A stretch of DNA of 64,000 bases from Streptomyces lacrimifluminis (GCF_014646095.1 NZ_BMMU01000008.1:214274-278273); one strand, 5' to 3'. Positions 34,347 through 45,086 are shown, counted from the stretch's first letter. Made by a program: numbers and translations. Notes: generated by a model from the sequence alone, not told the origin.

Positions 34347-35051
34347 ATGGCAAGTGTGCTCGTGGTCGAGGACGACCAGTTCGTGCGCTCCGCCCTCATC
34401 CGGCATCTGACCGATGCCGCGCACCTCGTGCGCAGTGTCGGCACCGCCCTTGAGGCGCTGCGCGAGGTCGCCCACTTCCCTTTCGACGTGGTGATCCTGG
34501 ACCTCGGTCTGCCCGATCTCGACGGGTCCGAGGCCCTCAAGATGCTGCGCGGCATCACGGACGTGCCCGTGATCGTCGCCACCGCACGCGACGAGGAGAC
34601 GGAAATCGTCCGGCTGCTGAACGCGGGCGCGGACGACTACCTCACCAAACCGTTCTCGGTCGAACACCTGTCGGCCCGCATGGCCGCCGTACTGCGCCGG
34701 GCCCGCACAGCGCCCGCGGACACCCCGCCCTCCACGGTCATCCGCGTCGGTGGCCTGGCCATCGACCCGCTGCGCAGGCAGGCCGAACTGGACGGCGTAC
34801 GGCTGGACCTGACCCGCCGCGAGTTCGACCTGCTCGCCTACCTCGCCGGCCGGCCCGGTGTCGTCGTCGCGCGCAGGGAACTGCTCGCGGAGGTGTGGCA
34901 GCAGTCGTACGGCGACGACCAGACCATCGACGTCCATCTGTCGTGGCTGCGACGGAAGTTGGGCGAGACAGCGGCCAGTCCCCGTTATCTGCACACCCTG
35001 CGGGGCGTCGGCGTGAAGCTGACGCCGCCCGGAGCGGAGCCGCCGCTGTGA
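34347..35051 (+). CDS. OmpR/PhoB-family response regulator
   Basis: 234-residue DNA-binding regulator. The receiver domain (1-115) has the acidic pair VVEDDQ, the phospho-acceptor Asp in VILDLGLPDLDG (about 51), the Thr/Ser site IVATARDEE and the lysine in DDYLTKPFS (about 100). The C-terminal winged helix (about 130-228) has LDLTRREFDLLAYLAGRPG and TIDVHLSWLRRKLGE. TACGGT (34334-34339) is followed 7 nt later by the ATG and there is no ribosome binding site, so a leaderless transcript is likely. It pairs with the histidine kinase 10 nt downstream. Confidence 0.92.
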   Translation: MASVLVVEDDQFVRSALIRHLTDAAHLVRSVGTALEALREVAHFPFDVVILDLGLPDLDGSEALKMLRGITDVPVIVATARDEETEIVRLLNAGADDYLTKPFSVEHLSARMAAVLRRARTAPADTPPSTVIRVGGLAIDPLRRQAELDGVRLDLTRREFDLLAYLAGRPGVVVARRELLAEVWQQSYGDDQTIDVHLSWLRRKLGETAASPRYLHTLRGVGVKLTPPGAEPPL

Positions 35052-35061
35052 GGTGGACACC

Positions 35062-36447
35062 ATGAGGTGGGCGCTGGTCAAGGTGTGCGTCGCGGTCACG
35101 ACGATGGTCGTGGTGGCCTTCGCCGTACCGCTGGGCCTGGTCATCGGGGAGATGGCCCGCGACCGCGCCTTCTCCAACGCCGAGCGGGAGGCCGCGGCCC
35201 TCGCGCCCGCCCTCTCCATCACCACCGACCGCGACCAGCTGGAGCGGGTCGTCGCCTCCGCCGGGACGGACGCCGGCCTGGCCGTGCACATCCCCGCGAG
35301 CGGCGGCACGAGCGCGGTCGACCTCGGCCGGCAGCGCGCCGCCGACGCCGACATCGAGGCCGTCCGCAGACTCGGCCGCGCCTCCACCACCGAGGTGTCC
35401 GGCGGGTCCACCCTCCTCCAGCCCGTCGCGCTCAGCTCCGGCGAGATAGCCGTCGTCGAGGTGTACGTCCCCGAGGCCGAGGTCGGCAACGGCATCGGCC
35501 TGGCCTGGGCGGTGCTCGCCGGAGTCGGAGCGATCCTCGTCGTCGGTTCGGTCGCCGTCGCCGACCGGCTGGGAGTGCGCATGGTGCGGCCCGCCCGGCG
35601 CCTCGTCGAGGGCGCGCAGGAACTGGGAGAGGGAAAGCTGGGCGCCAGAGTGCCCGAGGAAGGACCGGCCGAACTGCGCCTCGCGGCGGTCGCGTTCAAC
35701 TCGATGGCCGACCAGGTCGTACAACTACTCGCGAACGAAAGGGAGCTGGCCGCCGATCTGTCCCACCGGCTGCGGACGCCGCTGACCGTGCTGCGGCTGA
35801 ACGCCGCCTCGCTCGGAGACGGGCCGGCCGCCGAGCAGACCCGGGCCGCGGTCGCCCAGCTGGAGCACGAGGTCGACACGATCATCCGTACCGCCCGTGA
35901 ATCCAAGCCGCAGACGACGGCTCCCGGACCGGGCGCCGGCTGCGACGCCGCCGAGGTCGTGCGCGAGCGGATGGCCTTCTGGTCGGCGCTCGCGGAGGAC
36001 GAGGGGAGGAAGGTGCGGGTGGCCGGTGTGGAGCGGCCGGCGCGCATACCCGTGGCCCGCGCCGACCTGGCCGCCGCCCTCGACGCCCTGCTCGGCAACG
36101 TGTTCCGGCACACCCCGGAAGGCACCGCCTTCGCGGTCGACGTGCACAACGGCGACGACGCGGTGATCGTGCTGGTGTCGGACGCGGGGCCCGGGATCAC
36201 CGACCCCGAGGCCGCCATGGCCAGGGGGCGCGGCTCGGGCAGCGCGGGATCGACGGGCCTGGGCCTGGACATCGTGCGCAGGCTCGCGGAGTCGACGGGC
36301 GGGGACGTACGGATCGGCTCGTCGGTGCTCGGCGGGACGGAGATACGGATCTGGATCCAACTGGACGGCAGGGCACCGGTGCGGCGCGGGCACCGGGGGC
36401 GGGGAACCGGGGCGCTGCGCCGGCGTGGCGCCGGCATACGGGCCTGA
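35062..36447 (+). CDS. Sensor histidine kinase
   Basis: 461 residues from the ATG at 35062 (GAGGTGG 5 nt upstream; an in-frame GTG lies 9 nt earlier). Two membrane helices (about 5-28 and 148-172) flank a periplasmic sensor region of about 120 residues. HAMP (about 175-225), then the phospho-acceptor helix AADLSHRLRTPLTVLRLN with His at about 233. SHRLRTPL has Arg where SHELRTPL usually has Glu, which in some kinases weakens phosphatase activity. The ATPase domain has the N-box LLGNVFRHTPEG, DAGPGI and STGLGLDIVRRL. Co-transcribed with the response regulator. Signal unknown. Confidence 0.92.
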   Translation: MRWALVKVCVAVTTMVVVAFAVPLGLVIGEMARDRAFSNAEREAAALAPALSITTDRDQLERVVASAGTDAGLAVHIPASGGTSAVDLGRQRAADADIEAVRRLGRASTTEVSGGSTLLQPVALSSGEIAVVEVYVPEAEVGNGIGLAWAVLAGVGAILVVGSVAVADRLGVRMVRPARRLVEGAQELGEGKLGARVPEEGPAELRLAAVAFNSMADQVVQLLANERELAADLSHRLRTPLTVLRLNAASLGDGPAAEQTRAAVAQLEHEVDTIIRTARESKPQTTAPGPGAGCDAAEVVRERMAFWSALAEDEGRKVRVAGVERPARIPVARADLAAALDALLGNVFRHTPEGTAFAVDVHNGDDAVIVLVSDAGPGITDPEAAMARGRGSGSAGSTGLGLDIVRRLAESTGGDVRIGSSVLGGTEIRIWIQLDGRAPVRRGHRGRGTGALRRRGAGIRA

Positions 36448-36785
36448 CCTCGGCCTTGGGCCGCGGCGCCGGTTGCCGACGTTCTGGGGTCTGGCAGGCG
36501 GGTCCGGTCGGAGACGCGGGGGCCGGTTGCTCTTCCGGTGCGCCTCAGCGGCGTTGCCGCCGGTTGCCGACGCGGTCCGTGCCGCCTGCGGTGGCCACGG
36601 CGTTTGTCCGGCGCCCCCTTCGCCGTGCGGCCGTAGGGCGACAGCCCGCTCACCGGCGTGGACGAGGCCGCACTGTTCTCCGCCGGCCTGATATCCACCG
36701 GACAGGCCACGGCCGGGACGCGGCACCCCCCTCAGGTGCCGCGTCCCGTCCCCGACCGGAGCCCTCGATCAGCCTCCCCGTCGGC
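36448..36785. other. Convergent intergenic region between the histidine kinase gene and bglC
   Basis: 338 bp. Apart from the terminator at 36715-36747 I see no gene; a short GTG-started frame from 36658 has no ribosome binding site. Confidence 0.5.
36715..36747. terminator. Bidirectional terminator
   Basis: Perfect 13-bp inverted repeat, GGGACGCGGCACC and its complement, around a 7-nt loop, between convergent genes. Confidence 0.85.
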
Positions 36786-38212
<1,427 letters not shown>

Positions 38213-38213
<1 letters not shown>

Positions 38214-38226
38214 GGAAGCGCTCCCA
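38213..38226. promoter_or_regulatory. CebR operator overlapping the bglC translation start
   Basis: TGGAAGCGCTCCCA, one mismatch from the perfect CebR palindrome TGGGAGCGCTCCCA. On the minus strand it contains the GGGAG ribosome binding site and abuts the ATG. Confidence 0.85.
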
Positions 38227-38376
38227 TAGGAAGTCGTGGAGGCCGACGGGTGAGGAGGAAGGGAAGTGGGGGGAGGTACGAGGGGGCCGAGGCGGCGGTG
38301 ACCCGGCCCCCAGAGAAGTTCCCGTGGAGAAGTCCTTGTGCGCGTCAGCAAGTTGGCGCGTGAGCGGGGCGGTGGC

Positions 38377-39279
38377 TCAGCCCTTGACGGCGCCCTGCAT
38401 GATCCCGCCCACGATCTGCTTGCCGAAGATCGCGAAGACGATCAGCAGCGGAAGCGTGCCGAGCAGCGCACCCGCCATGATCAGGGACTGGTCGGGGGTG
38501 AAACCACGCCCCAGACCCGCGACCGCGACCTGTACGGTCGGGCTGCCGGTCTGCGTCAGGACCAGGAACGGCCACAGGAAGTCGTTCCAGGTCTGCACGA
38601 ACATCAGCATGCCGAGCACGGCCATCGCGGGCCGCGCGGCCGGGAACACCACGTGCCAGACCACGCGCCAACTGCTCGCGCCGTCCACCCGGGCCGCCTC
38701 GATGACCTCGTCCGGCAGCGCCTGGACCAGGTACTGCCGCATGAAGAACACCCCGAAGGCGTTCACCAGCGACGGCAGGATCACGGCCTGGAGCTGGTCG
38801 GTCCAGCCGAGCTCGGCGACCACCATGTAGAGCGGGATGATCATGAGTTGGGGCGGCACCATCATGGTGCCGATCACGATCAGCAGCAGCGCGCCCCGCC
38901 CTCTGAAGCGCAGCTTGGCGAAGGCGAACCCGGCGATCGTGGACAGGAGCACGATGGTGATCGCCGACGTTCCGGCCACCAGCGTGGTGTTGACCATCGC
39001 CTCGCCCATGTTGGCGTTGTCCCAGGCGAGTTCGAGCTTGTCGAAGAGCCCTCCGCCGAACCAGAACGGCGGCGGGGTCTGTGCGAGCCGGTTGTTGTCG
39101 CGCGAGGCGGCGATCGCCGTCCACACCAGTGGGAACAGCGAGCCGATGGTGAACAGGGCGAGGATGATGTACGCGATCGGTCCGGCGTGCATGTGCCCGC
39201 CGGCCCGCCCGGCCTTGGCGCCCTGCCGCTTGGTGGGCGCGTCCTCGGGGGTGGGCGGCTTCGTCAGTGTCGTCGTCAC
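38377..39279 (-). CDS. cebG: CebG, cellobiose/cellotriose ABC permease
   Basis: 300-residue membrane permease of the carbohydrate-uptake-1 (MalG-type) ABC family. Six helices; EAA loop [20 protein letters not shown] (about 195-215) for the ATPase. The N-terminus is Thr/Lys-rich and cytoplasmic. Immediately follows cebF in the operon cebE-F-G. No ATPase gene is present in the operon; in Streptomyces the shared ATPase MsiK, encoded elsewhere, drives it. Confidence 0.92.
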   Translation of the reverse strand: MTTTLTKPPTPEDAPTKRQGAKAGRAGGHMHAGPIAYIILALFTIGSLFPLVWTAIAASRDNNRLAQTPPPFWFGGGLFDKLELAWDNANMGEAMVNTTLVAGTSAITIVLLSTIAGFAFAKLRFRGRGALLLIVIGTMMVPPQLMIIPLYMVVAELGWTDQLQAVILPSLVNAFGVFFMRQYLVQALPDEVIEAARVDGASSWRVVWHVVFPAARPAMAVLGMLMFVQTWNDFLWPFLVLTQTGSPTVQVAVAGLGRGFTPDQSLIMAGALLGTLPLLIVFAIFGKQIVGGIMQGAVKG

Positions 39280-39291
39280 GGCCGGTTCTCC

Positions 39292-40314
39292 TTAACTACT
39301 GGCGCGCAGCCGGCGCGAGATGACGTAGTTGATGACTCCGATCACGATGAGGATCAGGAACATCGACCAGGCGATGGCGGAAGCCCGGCCCAGATGCAGG
39401 TTGACCCAGCCCTGCTCGTACAGATAGAGCCCGAGCGTCTGGAACTCGTGCTCGGGGCCGCCGGACGCCCCCTTGTTCGGGTCGAACAGCAGGGGCTCAC
39501 CGAAGAGTTGGGTCGCACCGATGGTCGACACGACCACGGTGAAAAGAATCGTCGGGCGCAGCGAGGGCAGCGTCACATGGATGAACTGCCGCCAGCGCGA
39601 GGCACCGTCGAGGGCCGCGGACTCGTACAGGTCCTGCGGGATGGCCTGCATCGCGGCCAGGTAGATCAGTGTGTTGTAGCCGGTCCAGCGCCAGATGACG
39701 ATCGTCGAGACGGCGAACTGCGAGGGCCACTTGTCGTTCTGCCAGTCGATGTTGTCGATGCCGACGGCGTTCAGCGCCCAGTTGATCATGCCGTAGTCGC
39801 GGCCGAAGAGCAGGACGAAGACGAGGGAGGCGGCGGCGATCGACGTCGCGTACGGCGCGAGCATCGCGACCCGGTAGAAGGTCGAGGCGCGCAGCTTGTA
39901 GTTGAGGATGTGGGCCAGGCCCATCGCCATCAGCAACTGCGGGACCGTCGAGATGATGCCGATCGTCAGGGTGTTCTGCGCCGCGTTCCAGAAGAACTCG
40001 TCGTCGAGGAGGCGGGTGTAGTTGCGCAGCCCCACCCACTCCATGTCGTTGGGCGCCGTCAGCTCCACCGAGTGCAGCGAGGCCCAGGCCGTGTAGATCA
40101 GGGGGAACAGCCCGAAGGCGAGGAAGAGCAGGAAGAACGGCGAGACGAACGCGTACGGGCTCCAGCGCAGGTCCCGCTGCCAGCGGCGCGAGAGCCGGTC
40201 CCGGCGGCGCTTGTCCGCGTCGGGAGCCTTGGTGGCGGGCGGACGGGCCGGGGCCGCGCCCCCCTCCTTGGCGGGGGGCGCGGCGATGTCGTGCCGGGCG
40301 GACATACCGGTCAC
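39292..40314 (-). CDS. cebF: CebF, cellobiose/cellotriose ABC permease
   Basis: 340-residue permease (MalF-type) with six helices and the EAA-like loop ESAALDGASRWRQFIHVTLP (about 235-254). The N-terminal 50 residues are Ala/Pro/Lys-rich. The GTG at 40314 overlaps the cebE stop by 4 nt; the ATG at 40305 is an alternative, with GGAG 10 nt upstream. Dimer partner of CebG. Confidence 0.92.
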   Translation of the reverse strand: MTGMSARHDIAAPPAKEGGAAPARPPATKAPDADKRRRDRLSRRWQRDLRWSPYAFVSPFFLLFLAFGLFPLIYTAWASLHSVELTAPNDMEWVGLRNYTRLLDDEFFWNAAQNTLTIGIISTVPQLLMAMGLAHILNYKLRASTFYRVAMLAPYATSIAAASLVFVLLFGRDYGMINWALNAVGIDNIDWQNDKWPSQFAVSTIVIWRWTGYNTLIYLAAMQAIPQDLYESAALDGASRWRQFIHVTLPSLRPTILFTVVVSTIGATQLFGEPLLFDPNKGASGGPEHEFQTLGLYLYEQGWVNLHLGRASAIAWSMFLILIVIGVINYVISRRLRASS

Positions 40315-41639
40315 TTCTCCAGGTTGTTGTCGATGGTCTTGGTGGCCGTCTCCCAGGCTTCCTTGGCCGACTTGCCCTTGGTCACCAGGATCACGCCGTT
40401 GTCGCTCAGACCCTGCATGATGATCTGGTCCTTCGGGCCGATGACCTGGACCGGAATCGCCTTGGCCGCCTCGCCGAAGATCGTGCCGATCGGGGCGTCA
40501 CCCGTCATCTCGTTCTTCGCGCCGGTGACTTCGGGCAGGGTGTACGCGGCCGGCGTGCTCGGGAAGTTGCCCTGCACGCTGAAGAGCTTGGCCTGCTGCT
40601 CGGGGGCGGTCAGCCAGGTGATCAGCTTCGTCGCCTCCGCCACGTTCTTGCCCGCCTTGGGCACGGTGAGGAAGGTGCCGCCCCAGTTGCCGGCCTTGGG
40701 CGGCACGGCCACGTCCCACTTGCCCGAGGACTCCGGCTTCGACTTGCCCTTGATGGTGCCGAGCATCCACGGCGGGCAGGAGATCGTGGCGAACTTGCTG
40801 TTGGCGATCGTCGTGTCCCAGGCGGGCTGGAACTGGGTCTGGTTCCCGACCAGTCCTTCCGTGGCGGCCTTGGCGGTCAGGTCGAAGCCTGCCTTGACGG
40901 CCGGGTTCGTCTTGTAGATGACCTCACCGGAGGCGTCGTAGAACTTCTCGCTCTCACTGCCGAGGATGGCGTTCAGCAGACCGCCGGGCGAGTCCATGAA
41001 GGTGGTGCCCGCCGGCGCCTTCTTCTTGAACGTCTGACCGACCTCGACGAACTTGTCCCAGCTGCCCGCCCACAGTTTGCCCACTTCGTCGCGGTCGGTC
41101 GGCAGACCGGCCTGCTCGAAGAGGTCCTTGCGGTAGCAGATGGCCATCGGGCCGACATCGGTGCCGAGCCCGATCGTCTGGCCGTCAGCGGTGGTGGCCT
41201 GCTTCCACTTCCAGTCCAGCCAGGTGCCCGCCTCGACGCCCGGGGCCTTGGACAGGTCCGTCAGCTTCGAGGCCTGGGTGCTCACGATCTCGGCGATGTT
41301 GGCCACTTCGACGGCCTGGACGTCCTGCAGGCCGCTGTTGGTGGCGAGGTGGTTGAGGAGCGGAGGGTAGTAGTTCTCGTTCCGCTCGATGACGTTCTCG
41401 GCGATCTTGATCTTCGGGTTCAGCTTCTCGTACTCGGTGTAGAGACCGGCCTCTTTGAATCCCATGGTGCCGAAGAGACCGAGGGTGATGGTGGTCTTGC
41501 CACCACCACCGCCCGAAGACGAACTGCCGCCGCTGTCGCCGTTGCCATCGTCGGCACAGCCGGCAAGCAGCCCGGCGCCCAGCGATGCTACGGCCGCGAG
41601 GACCACCGCCTGACGGGCGGTTCGGGTACGTGCTCGCAT
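40311..41639 (-). CDS. cebE: CebE, cellobiose/cellotriose-binding lipoprotein
   Basis: 442-residue extracellular solute-binding protein (SBP_bac_1). A signal peptide with lipobox GLLAGC puts the lipidated cysteine at 28, followed by a Gly/Ser-rich tether (about 30-47). The ligand domain includes ITLGLFGTMGFKEAGLY, TDVGPMAICYRKDLFEQAG and the aromatic-rich PAWDTTIANSKFATISCPPW region for sugar stacking. First gene of cebEFG; the CebR operator is at 41767-41780, about 130 nt upstream. AGGAGG precedes the ATG. Confidence 0.93.
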   Translation of the reverse strand: MRARTRTARQAVVLAAVASLGAGLLAGCADDGNGDSGGSSSSGGGGGKTTITLGLFGTMGFKEAGLYTEYEKLNPKIKIAENVIERNENYYPPLLNHLATNSGLQDVQAVEVANIAEIVSTQASKLTDLSKAPGVEAGTWLDWKWKQATTADGQTIGLGTDVGPMAICYRKDLFEQAGLPTDRDEVGKLWAGSWDKFVEVGQTFKKKAPAGTTFMDSPGGLLNAILGSESEKFYDASGEVIYKTNPAVKAGFDLTAKAATEGLVGNQTQFQPAWDTTIANSKFATISCPPWMLGTIKGKSKPESSGKWDVAVPPKAGNWGGTFLTVPKAGKNVAEATKLITWLTAPEQQAKLFSVQGNFPSTPAAYTLPEVTGAKNEMTGDAPIGTIFGEAAKAIPVQVIGPKDQIIMQGLSDNGVILVTKGKSAKEAWETATKTIDNNLEK

Positions 41640-42087
41640 TACGTCCTCCTGTTGCCCTGACGTGCCGACCCCCCGGCCAACTGCATTGTTGGGCCCGTTA
41701 GTTCGTCTTGATTCAGCGCTGCGGCTCGGGCGGGGAACGTGCGGGATGTGTATGTGTCAGGTACCGTGGGAGCGCTCCCATCGGTGATGTGTTGAAGGTT
41801 CGTCGGTCCGGGCGGGGGTGTCAAGGGCGATGACGGGAGGAGGTGCGTTCAGTTATCTGCCTGTTAACTAATTCGGCGGGATGGTACGAACGAGACACGG
41901 ACCGATGAAGATCGGCCAGTGCGGAGTCGGGCGGGAGCCGGGTCCGGACTGGTGCCGAGGACTGCCCGGCGGACCCCGGGAGCGGCAGGCTTCCGTGGCG
42001 GCCGTACGTCCCCGGTGGTGACGGGTGCCCCCAGGCGGGACTGTTAGATTCCAGGCCAGGGTGATGACAGCGGAAGGGCGGAGCCAG
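41640..42087. other. Divergent control region between cebE and cebR
   Basis: 448 bp with no gene. It contains the CebR operator (41767-41780), the cebE ribosome binding site and, near 41865-41875, an AT-richer patch GTTAACTAATTC that may be part of a promoter. Confidence 0.6.
41767..41780. promoter_or_regulatory. CebR operator upstream of cebEFG
   Basis: TGGGAGCGCTCCCA, the exact 14-bp palindrome known for the LacI-type repressor CebR, between the divergent cebE and cebR genes. Confidence 0.92.
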
Positions 42088-43143
42088 ATGGCAAGCCACG
42101 GAGCGCGGGGCCGCAGCGGTGGCCGGCCGACCTTGGAAGAGGTCGCCGCGCGCGCCGGAGTGGGCCGCGGCACGGTCTCCCGGGTGATCAACGGCTCCCC
42201 GAGGGTCAGTGACGCGACCCGCGCGGCGGTCGAGACGGCGGTCGCGGAACTCGGCTACGTCCCGAACACGGCGGCCCGCGCTCTTGCCGCGAACCGCACG
42301 GACGCGATCGCGCTGGTCGTCCCCGAGCCGGAGACCCGCTTCTTCGCGGAACCGTACTTCTCGGACATGCTGCGCGGTGTGGGGAGCGCGATCTCGGACA
42401 CGGAGATGCAGCTCCTGCTGATCTTCGCGGGCAGCGACAGGGAACGCGAACGCCTCGCCCAGTACCTGGCCGCCCACCGGGTGGACGGCGTCCTGCTCGT
42501 CTCGACCCACGCGGACGACCCGCTCCCCGACCTGCTGGCCCAGCTGGAGATACCGGCGGTGATCAGCGGCCCGAGGTCCGAGGCGGAAACCCTCACCTCG
42601 GTGGACTCGGACAACTACGGCGGCGGTAGGCAAGCTGCCGAACACCTCCTCTCCCGAGGCCGCCGCAGGATAGCCCACATCACGGGCCGCCTCGACGTGT
42701 ACGGCGCCCAGCGCCGCGTCGACGGCTACCGCGAAGCCCTGGAGGCGGCGGGCCACGAGGTGGACGAGGACCTGATCGAACCGGGCGACTTCACCGAGGA
42801 GGGCGGTCGCCGGGCGATGACCCGCCTCATGTCCCGCTGCCCCGACCTGGACGCGGTATTCGCCGGCTCGGACGTGACAGCGGCGGGCGCCCGCCAGGTC
42901 CTGCGCGAAATGGGCCGCCGCATACCCGAGGACGTGGCCCTCGTCGGCTACGACGACTCGGCCATAGCCCGCCATATGGACCCGCCCCTGACGAGCGTCC
43001 GCCAGCCGATAGTGGAAATGGGCCGGGCGATGATCGACCTCCTCCTCGAAGAGGTCGCCGACCGCCGCCCGACGGCATCCCGGGTCCTGGAGCGACGCCG
43101 GGTGGTGCTTCCCACGGAACTGATGGCCCGCACGTCCTCCTGA
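42088..43143 (+). CDS. cebR: CebR, LacI-family repressor of cellobiose use
   Basis: 351-residue repressor that blocks cebEFG and bglC until cellobiose or cellotriose binds. The start is the ATG at 42088, with GGAAGGGCGGAG upstream; an ATG 24 nt earlier is in frame. The N-terminal HTH TLEEVAARAGVGRGTVSRV (about 16-34) with the hinge YVPNTAARALA is followed by a periplasmic-binding-type domain (about 75-335; VDGVLLVSTH, HITGRLDVYGAQRR, LVGYDDSAIARH). Divergent from cebE; no operator of its own is visible, matching the constitutive expression often assumed. Confidence 0.93.
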   Translation: MASHGARGRSGGRPTLEEVAARAGVGRGTVSRVINGSPRVSDATRAAVETAVAELGYVPNTAARALAANRTDAIALVVPEPETRFFAEPYFSDMLRGVGSAISDTEMQLLLIFAGSDRERERLAQYLAAHRVDGVLLVSTHADDPLPDLLAQLEIPAVISGPRSEAETLTSVDSDNYGGGRQAAEHLLSRGRRRIAHITGRLDVYGAQRRVDGYREALEAAGHEVDEDLIEPGDFTEEGGRRAMTRLMSRCPDLDAVFAGSDVTAAGARQVLREMGRRIPEDVALVGYDDSAIARHMDPPLTSVRQPIVEMGRAMIDLLLEEVADRRPTASRVLERRRVVLPTELMARTSS

Positions 43144-43144
43144 A

Positions 43145-43379
43145 GGCGGAGGACGGGGCCCCCGGTCCCGGAGCGGCTGGTGACAAGCCAGATGCCGCCG
43201 AGGATCACGGCGCCGACGATCCACAGGAAGGCGACGAATCCAGCGCCGAGGGCCGTGCCGAGATCGTTCGCGCCCTCGCGCACCCCCTCTCCCCGACAGT
43301 CCTCACCGGCGTCGTCGGCAGCGTCGACGCTGCCGACGGGCCACCGCGGCACGAGCGAACCCGCGACCACGCGAGGCAC
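43145..43379 (-). CDS. Possible small membrane protein (uncertain)
   Basis: On the minus strand a frame starting at 43379 has one strong membrane segment, LGAGFVAFLWIVGAVILGGIW, after an acidic N-terminus. The frame has no stop here and runs on antisense into cebR, so either the 3' end is decayed or the frame is spurious. The membrane segment looks too regular for chance. Low confidence. Confidence 0.3.
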
Positions 43380-43619
43380 CCGGCCGGTACGGCGGCGGGG
43401 GAGCGTCCCCTGCCCACCCCTGGATGTCCGTACGACCGCGTACGTCCTCGGCCGCGCCGCCCGGCTCCTGCTCGACGCCGGTGACGGCGAGCGCCAATGG
43501 CGGGGTAGGACCGGGCAGTTGGCGGTCGTGGGCCGGGCGGCCCGGGAGGGGCCGGGGGAACGGTGCGCGGGGGTGCGGGAGTTGGTGGGGCCTGGCGGGC
43601 GGTCAGCGGGGCGTAGGCG

Positions 43620-44100
43620 GGGGTTCGGGCAGGGACAGCCACCAGCTTCACCTCCCCCTCCTGCTCCTCCTCCGTCGGGGACAGGCCGGCCGCCGCGGCA
43701 ACCGCCGCCGACGCCCGGTGCTCCGGGTGGATGTGCGCGACGACCGTACGGACGCCCGATCGCCGCCCCAGCCAGTCGACCAGCTCCCGTATCGCCTCAG
43801 CGGCGAGCCGGCGGCCCTGCCAGGGCGTGCCCACCACCCGGGCGATCTCCGCGAGACCCCGGTCGTCGGCGACCGTGGCCTGGACGGTGCCCGCCAGGCG
43901 GCCGTCCGCGCGCAGCCGCAGTGCCCGGTTGAGCCAGGTCACGGACGGGTCCGGGCAGCTTGGCGACGAGCCGTTCGTAGCGGGCGCGCAGGGCGTCGGG
44001 GGTGTTGGGTCCGCCGCCGATGTACGTGTGCAGGGCGGGGTCCCGGAGCACCGCCGCCATCTCCTCGGAGTGCTCCGCGGCCAGGGATGTGTTCCCGTAC
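43620..44100 (-). pseudogene. Decayed GNAT acetyltransferase
   Basis: Two reading frames of one GNAT-family protein. The upstream frame reads EEMAAVLRDPALHTYIGGG and RARYERLVAKLPG. After a frame change near 43952 it continues PDPSVTWLNRALRLRADGRLAGTVQATV, then ARVVGTPWQGRRLAAEAIRE (acetyl-CoA loop, normally QxxGxG/A) and VVAHIHPEHRASAAVAAAAGL. The N-terminus is cut short close to the tRNA-His terminator, no start codon is found, and the C-terminal frame runs on into Pro-rich sequence without a normal stop. Probably non-functional. Confidence 0.75.
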
Positions 44101-44125
44101 TGTTCCCGTGATTTCGGGCAAGAAG

Positions 44126-44157
44126 AAGGCCCGACCTGTTTTCGCAGGTCGGGCCTT
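44126..44157 (-). terminator. Terminator of tRNA-His
   Basis: Perfect 13-bp inverted repeat AAGGCCCGACCTG and its complement with loop TTTTCG, just past the tRNA 3' end. Confidence 0.88.
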
Positions 44158-44167
44158 GATCATTCAG

Positions 44168-44241
44168 GGTGAGTGACGGGACTTGAACCCGCGGCATCCT
44201 GGACCACAACCAGGTGCTCTACCAGCTGAGCTACACCCACC
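44168..44241 (-). tRNA. tRNA-His(GTG)
   Basis: Cloverleaf with the extra 5' G (G-1) facing discriminator C, 7-bp acceptor GTGGGTG/CACTCAC, anticodon GTG and T-loop TTCAAGT. The 3' CCA is not encoded. Confidence 0.95.
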
Positions 44242-44380
44242 ATGACCGGCTTGGGAAGTCCGAGTGGTCTTCCTGACCGGCCGAGAAAAAGTGTACAGGG
44301 TCCGAAGGGGTGCTCGCGCCCGGCTTTTCCCGAGGCCGCTGCAAGGGCTTTCCCCGGCTGCCGTACGGCTGTCGTACGGG

Positions 44381-44986
44381 CTACTGCGCCGCAGGCAGGA
44401 CGTGCTTCGCCGCGATCGTGCGGGCCGTGTCCGAGTCCGGGCCGGGCTGCGGTACGAAGATCGCCTCGCGGTAGTAGCGCAGCTCGGCGATCGACTCGCG
44501 GATGTCGGCGAGGGCGCGGTGGTTGCCGTTCTTGTCCGGGCTGTTGAAGTACGCCCTCGGGAACCAGCGCCGGGCCAGCTCCTTCACCGAACTGACGTCC
44601 ACGATCCGGTAGTGGAGGTACGCCTCCAGGGTGCTCATGTCGCGGAGCAGGAAGCCACGGTCCGTACCGACCGTGTTGCCGCACAGCGGGGCCTTGCCCG
44701 GTTCCTTGACGTGCTCGCGCACATACGCCAGGACCTGCGCCTCGGCGTCGGCCAGCGTCGTACCGCCGGCCAGTTCGTCGAGGAGGCCGGACGAGGTGTG
44801 CATCTGCCGCACCACCTCCGGCATGGTCTCCAGCGCCGAGTCGGGCGGACGGATGACGATGTCCACCCCCTCGCCGAGTACGTTCAGCTCGGAGTCGGTG
44901 ACCAGTGCGGCCACTTCGATGAGCGCGTCGTCGGACAACGAGAGACCGGTCATCTCGCAGTCGATCCACACCATGCGATCGTTCAT
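44381..44986 (-). CDS. ornA: Oligoribonuclease
   Basis: 201-residue 3'-5' exoribonuclease that degrades 2-5-nt RNAs and pGpG, the end product of c-di-GMP breakdown. DEDDh motifs: VWIDCEMTGL (about 6-15), NTVGTDRGFL (about 108), and HRALADIRESI (about 158) with the catalytic histidine. AAGGTGAG lies 7 nt before the ATG at 44986. It lies downstream of adpA, the order found in other streptomycetes, and a terminator separates the two. Full length for the family (about 200 residues). Confidence 0.95.
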   Translation of the reverse strand: MNDRMVWIDCEMTGLSLSDDALIEVAALVTDSELNVLGEGVDIVIRPPDSALETMPEVVRQMHTSSGLLDELAGGTTLADAEAQVLAYVREHVKEPGKAPLCGNTVGTDRGFLLRDMSTLEAYLHYRIVDVSSVKELARRWFPRAYFNSPDKNGNHRALADIRESIAELRYYREAIFVPQPGPDSDTARTIAAKHVLPAAQ

Positions 44987-45086
44987 GCGTCTCACCTTAC
45001 GGGCAGGTGGCGCGGGGCGAACCAGTGGTGCGATGTGGTTGTGGTGGAGGGCAGGCACCCGGCGCTGGTGTGGGCCCCGCTGAGGG

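Noticed and set aside
38338..40917. 859-codon plus-strand frame opposite cebF/cebG
   Set aside because: Shadow of the ceb genes; Arg/Asp/Gln-rich composition and no ribosome binding site.
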